Of a DNA stretch of 64,000 nucleotides, positions 61,048-64,000 are shown one piece after another (position 1 is the first letter of the stretch; every line of letters starts with the position of its first letter). Location of the stretch: assembly GCF_002101705.1 (NCBI RefSeq), contig NZ_LQPC01000047.1, forward strand, positions 1 to 64,000, in the 5' to 3' direction. The position numbers and the translations under genes were made by a program. The notes beneath the pieces are model-generated. The model made no database searches. It was given only the letters and a program-made list of their open reading frames with translations, and was not told the DNA's origin. Source of the DNA: Mycolicibacterium iranicum (lineage in GTDB: Bacteria > Actinomycetota > Actinomycetes > Mycobacteriales > Mycobacteriaceae).

Positions 61048-61968
61048 ATGCAGTTCGCAATCACCCATCCGATGCACAGCCATCCCTACAACCCGGAACT
61101 GGTCACGGGTGCGGGTATCGCGAGGGTGGCCGCTGCGGCCGAGAAGGCAGGCTTCGGTGGTTTCGGGTTCACCGACCACCCGGCGCCGACCCAGCGGTGG
61201 CTCGATTCGGGCGGCCACGATGCCCTCGACCCCTTCGTCGCGATGGGCTTCGCGGCAGCGCACACCACGACCTTGCGGCTCATCCCCAACGTCGTAGTGC
61301 TGCCGTACCGCAACCCCTTCGTGGTCGCCAAGGCCGGAGCCACCCTTGATCTGATCTCCGACGGCCGATTCACGCTCGCCGTCGGCGTCGGCTACCTCAA
61401 ACGCGAATTCACAGCACTGGGGGTGGATTTCGACGAGCGCGCCGGTCTCTTCGAAGAGGCGCTCCACGTCATCCGCGAGGTCTGGACCACCGATGATCTC
61501 AGCTATGAGGGCAAGCATTTCACCGCCACGGGCATCACCGCACACCCCAGACCGGTCAGCGCTCCACACCCGCCGATCTGGGTGGGCGGCAACACCTCGG
61601 CGGCGCGTGCGAGGGTCGCGAAGTACGCCCAGGGCTGGTGCCCGTTCCGGGCCCCGGCGCTTCTGGCGCAGACGGCGCGCACAGCGGCGCTGGAATCCAC
61701 GGAGCACCTCAAGGCGGGCATCGACGATCTGCGCCGCCGCCTGGACGAGGCCGGCCGCGATCCCCGCGGCGTGGACATCACCTTCACCAACGACGCGGGC
61801 GGAGCACCGGGCTCCGGAAACTTCAATGCTGACGAATTCCTCTCCGGTCTCGTCGAATTGGAGAAGGCGGGCGTGACGTGGATTCAGGTGAACGCGCCCG
61901 GGGACAGCCTCGCGCACGCGCTCGAGGCGATCGACGAGTTCGGAGAGACCGTCATCGGCCGACTATGA
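61048..61968 (+). CDS. Luciferase-like (LLM class) oxidoreductase
   Basis: 306 aa, CTCGGAGG upstream of ATG 61048. FAITHPMHSHPYNPELVTG, GFGFTDHPAPTQRWLDSGG, TLRLIPNVVVLPYRNPFVVAK and LAVGVGYLKREFTALG place it among the TIGR03619-like F420-dependent LLM enzymes of mycobacteria. A distinct subfamily from its divergent neighbour. Confidence 0.87.
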   Translation: MQFAITHPMHSHPYNPELVTGAGIARVAAAAEKAGFGGFGFTDHPAPTQRWLDSGGHDALDPFVAMGFAAAHTTTLRLIPNVVVLPYRNPFVVAKAGATLDLISDGRFTLAVGVGYLKREFTALGVDFDERAGLFEEALHVIREVWTTDDLSYEGKHFTATGITAHPRPVSAPHPPIWVGGNTSAARARVAKYAQGWCPFRAPALLAQTARTAALESTEHLKAGIDDLRRRLDEAGRDPRGVDITFTNDAGGAPGSGNFNADEFLSGLVELEKAGVTWIQVNAPGDSLAHALEAIDEFGETVIGRL

Positions 61969-61974
61969 GCCCGT

Positions 61975-62988
61975 CTACGAGACCCTGACCAAGGTCTTGC
62001 CGATGTTGGCGCCGGTGAACAATCCGTTGAGGGCATCCACGCATGACTCGATGCCCTCCCAGATGTGCTCCCGATGGGTCAGCAGGCCCTGTTCTTCCCA
62101 ACCGCGGAGCGCGGCGAAGGCCTCGTCGAACCGGCCCCATTCGTCGAGTGCGTTGAAGCCCTGCATCAGTGCGGTTTTCGCGAGCAGATTGACGTAGTTC
62201 GCCGGCCCGGGATGCCGGCCCGTCAGATAGCTGGAGATGACGCCGCACAGCACGACGCGGGCTTTGTGCGCGAGCCTGCCCAGCACCGCGTCGAGAATAG
62301 GCCCGCCGACGTTGTCGAAGTAGACGTTCACGCCCTGGGGGCAGTGCCTTTTCAGCGCGGCGGGCACGTCCTCGTTTCGGTAGTCGATGCACGCGTCGAA
62401 CCCGAAGTCCTCGACGACGGCCTGGCACTTGTGGGGACCACCGGCGATGCCCACCACGCGGGCACCGGCGATCTTGGCGATCTGGCCGGCAACCGATCCG
62501 GTGGCACCGGCGGCCGCCGACACGACCACCGTCTCACCCTGTTGCGGGCGCCCGATACCCGTCATCCCGAAGTACGCGGTGGCGCCCGTCGGACCGTAGA
62601 TCGACATCACGGCCAGCTGGTCGACCTGATCGCCCCGGCCAGGCACCGGCGTCGTGAAGAGGTCGTCGCGCACGATCGTGTACTCCTGGAAACCGGTCAG
62701 GGTGGTCACGATGTCGCCGACAGAGTAGGCGGCGCAACGGGATTCGATGACCTCTCCGATACCGGCGGCCCGGATGACCTCGCCCAACTGGACCGGAGGA
62801 AGATAGCTCGGCTGGTCGTCGAGCCACGTCCGCACAGCTGCGTCCAAGCCGACGTACGTCGTGCGCACGAGCGCCTCGCCCTCGCCGGGTTCGGGCGCGG
62901 GAACCGTGACGAGCTCCGTGTCATCGGGAGCGACCAGCCCGTCGGGGCGGCGGCGTAACACGATCTGGCGGTTCGTCAGCGTCGACAC
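61975..62988 (-). CDS. NADP-dependent medium-chain oxidoreductase (CurA/PTGR type)
   Basis: 337 aa from GTG 62988. TNRQIVLRRRPDGLVAPDDT, the GPTGATAYFGMTGIGRPQQGETVVVSAAAGATGSVAGQ region (core VVVSAAAGATGSVAGQIAKI) and FDNVGGPILDAVL match zinc-free leukotriene/prostaglandin reductase-like and curcumin reductase-like MDR proteins. They reduce enone double bonds. The longer frame starting at 63021 uses bases of the hairpin at 63003-63065, so the GTG is preferred. Confidence 0.88.
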   Translation of the reverse strand: MSTLTNRQIVLRRRPDGLVAPDDTELVTVPAPEPGEGEALVRTTYVGLDAAVRTWLDDQPSYLPPVQLGEVIRAAGIGEVIESRCAAYSVGDIVTTLTGFQEYTIVRDDLFTTPVPGRGDQVDQLAVMSIYGPTGATAYFGMTGIGRPQQGETVVVSAAAGATGSVAGQIAKIAGARVVGIAGGPHKCQAVVEDFGFDACIDYRNEDVPAALKRHCPQGVNVYFDNVGGPILDAVLGRLAHKARVVLCGVISSYLTGRHPGPANYVNLLAKTALMQGFNALDEWGRFDEAFAALRGWEEQGLLTHREHIWEGIESCVDALNGLFTGANIGKTLVRVS

Positions 62989-63002
62989 GAGCCAGAACCT
63001 AC

Positions 63003-63065
63003 CGCCGAAACTGCATTCCACGCGCCGAATCGTGCGTGGAGGGCGCGCGGAATGCAGTTTCGGCG
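63003..63065. repeat. Long inverted repeat / 63-nt hairpin
   Basis: Arms 63003-63026 (CGCCGAAACTGCATTCCACG then CGCC) and 63042-63065 are inverted copies with one mismatch over 24 bp and a 15-nt loop. It sits between two minus-strand genes (SRPBCC ending at 63166, oxidoreductase starting at 62988). There is no U-tract. It looks like a dispersed palindromic element rather than a standard terminator; the flank 63066-63165 contains no gene. Confidence 0.85.
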
Positions 63066-63165
63066 AGAACTACACGCGCCATAGCGCTTCCTGCGTCGCC
63101 GTGGCGCTCGAACTGCAGCAGCTGCGCGATCCAACTGCGGTTGCCACCTGTCTCAGGTGCCGACC

Positions 63166-63654
63166 CTATCGGGCGGCGAAGTACTTCTGTCCGTCGGAGG
63201 CCGCGCGGCCGAATGCGGCCCTGACGGCCGGTGCCAAGACCTTGAACGGCAGCTTCAGAGCGCCGACCGGTTCGATGGCCACCAACCAGGTGAAGCGTGT
63301 TCCGGTGCCCTCGGGCTCGATCCGATAGTCCTCGGCGAATCGCCGGAACAGCGGCACGTTGGCCTCGGTCGCGAAGAAGGCGTATCCGCTGCCTTCGGTC
63401 CACTCGAAGAACTGTTCGCGAACCAGGACAGGGCCGGTGCCTACCTCCCGGGTGGTGCCGGCCCCGAACGGGCGAGGGGACGTCCAGGTCAGCGAGCCCA
63501 CCGTGTTGCCCCAGGCGGCCAGCGACTCGTCGGACTGCAGCGACTCCCACACCTGCGCGGGCGGCGTGTCGAAGTGCTTCACATACCGGAACACGTGCGG
63601 TGCGGACGTGAAGAAGCCGGCATCGGCGGGCTTGAGGGCGAACCAGCGGGCCAT
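63166..63654 (-). CDS. SRPBCC (START-like) protein
   Basis: 162 aa. VFRYVKHFDTPPAQVWESLQSDESLAAWGN (core HFDTPPAQVWESLQSDESL) and RFTWLVAIEPVGALKLPFKVLAP match polyketide-cyclase/AHSA1-type START-like proteins. Probably a ligand-binding accessory protein; 15 nt follow the stop of the upstream acyl-CoA dehydrogenase gene, so both are likely co-transcribed. Confidence 0.82.
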   Translation of the reverse strand: MARWFALKPADAGFFTSAPHVFRYVKHFDTPPAQVWESLQSDESLAAWGNTVGSLTWTSPRPFGAGTTREVGTGPVLVREQFFEWTEGSGYAFFATEANVPLFRRFAEDYRIEPEGTGTRFTWLVAIEPVGALKLPFKVLAPAVRAAFGRAASDGQKYFAAR

Positions 63655-63668
63655 AGCAGAAGCTTGGC

Positions 63669-64000
63669 TCAGAAGGCCGCCTCGGGCAACGCCATCAGGT
63701 CGGCGGCGGTGTCGTGGATGTCTTCGACGACCCGGCGCACCGCCGACAGCTGCGGCAGCACGGTGGCCGCGAAGAACGATGCCGTGGCGATCTTGCCCTC
63801 GTAGAACGCGGCATCCTCGGCGGCGGCGCCGGCTTCCAGCGCCGCGTGCGCGACGTGTGCGGCCTCGAGCAACCGCCAGCCGATCATCAGGTCGCCCACT
63901 GCCAGCAGTAGGCGCACCGAGACCACGCCGACCTTGTAGATCTCGTCGGGCTGTTCCGAGGCCGCCAGCAGGTATCCGGTTACTGTCGCCACCATGGCCT
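63669..64000 (-). CDS. Acyl-CoA dehydrogenase, C-terminal fragment (runs off right edge)
   Basis: The last 110 codons of a minus-strand gene whose frame remains open to the window edge. IYKVGVVSVRLLLAVGDLMIGWRLLEAAHVA (core RLLLAVGDLMIGWRLLEAA), GKIATASFFAATVLPQL and a short helical tail match the extra C-terminal domain of large acyl-CoA dehydrogenases (FadE5-like, about 600 aa). The catalytic part lies outside the window. Confidence 0.8.
   Translation of the reverse strand, partial: AMVATVTGYLLAASEQPDEIYKVGVVSVRLLLAVGDLMIGWRLLEAAHVAHAALEAGAAAEDAAFYEGKIATASFFAATVLPQLSAVRRVVEDIHDTAADLMALPEAAF

Noticed and set aside
62999..63550. 183-codon minus-strand frame over the hairpin and SRPBCC gene
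   Set aside because: Runs in the wrong frame of the SRPBCC gene and ends in the inverted repeat; no family similarity.

Overview
The window is a piece of a high-GC actinobacterial chromosome, almost certainly a fast-growing environmental Mycobacterium (Mycolicibacterium type). The housekeeping order ffh - amidohydrolase - dacB2-like - rpsP - KH protein - rimM - trmD - lppW - rplS - lepB - rnhB - DUF2469 - UPF0102 - comM/yifB - dprA - viuB - xerC - M23 peptidase - rpsB - tsf - amiC-like - pyrH - frr - cdsA - rlmN matches, as I recall it, the Mycobacterium tuberculosis Rv2916c-Rv2880c neighbourhood. No rRNA, tRNA, CRISPR array or intact insertion sequence was seen.

Layout. 1-345: left edge with the N-terminus of a DUF222/13E12-type protein facing a decayed trypsin-like protease fragment. 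346-12320: conserved translation and secretion block (ffh, rpsP-khpA-rimM-trmD, rplS, lepB, rnhB) with two tandem D-Ala-D-Ala carboxypeptidases and SnoaL-like proteins. 12426-20657: lipase, Hsp20 under a CIRCE operator, HAD phosphatase, CoA-transferase/thioesterase pair, a large adenylation-carrier-acyltransferase fusion, and a DUF1206 membrane protein. 20796-29365: DNA-processing genes, viuB, lactate monooxygenase-like enzyme, xerC, M23 peptidase, rpsB-tsf with a strong terminator. 29711-39848: accessory genes (polyprenyl glycosylphosphotransferase, amidase, MacB-like ABC exporter, amino acid permease with copper amine oxidase, CMD protein). 40121-43477: pyrH-frr and cdsA-rlmN.

From 43.5 kb to the right edge there is a dense catabolic island: SnoaL, aldehyde dehydrogenase, two paralogous TetR regulators, APH-type kinase, CoA transferase, [3Fe-4S]-type ferredoxin, thioesterase, SMP-30 lactonase, a seven-gene coupled operon (NIPSNAP-like protein, P450, alcohol dehydrogenase, HpcH aldolase, SDR, Baeyer-Villiger-type monooxygenase, alpha/beta hydrolase), SRPBCC proteins, acyl-CoA dehydrogenases, two luciferase-like monooxygenases and an NADP-dependent oxidoreductase. 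The enzyme set fits hydroxylation of an alicyclic or terpenoid/steroid-like substrate, oxidation to a ketone, lactone formation, ring opening, CoA activation and beta-oxidation. The substrate cannot be read from the sequence.

The most striking new signal is a shared DNA motif, TTTACA-N14-TGTCAC, at the start of nearly every transcription unit between 45.4 and 58.8 kb (five sites plus one TetR-promoter variant). A further perfect copy lies 37 kb away in front of a SnoaL gene at 6.5 kb. It is a strong candidate for the operator of the paralogous TetR pair and defines a putative undescribed regulon. Other notable items are in-frame 27-bp minisatellites shared by lepB and an amino acid permease, a 30-bp tandem repeat inside the catabolic operon, and a single-chain adenylation-thiolation-acyltransferase protein.
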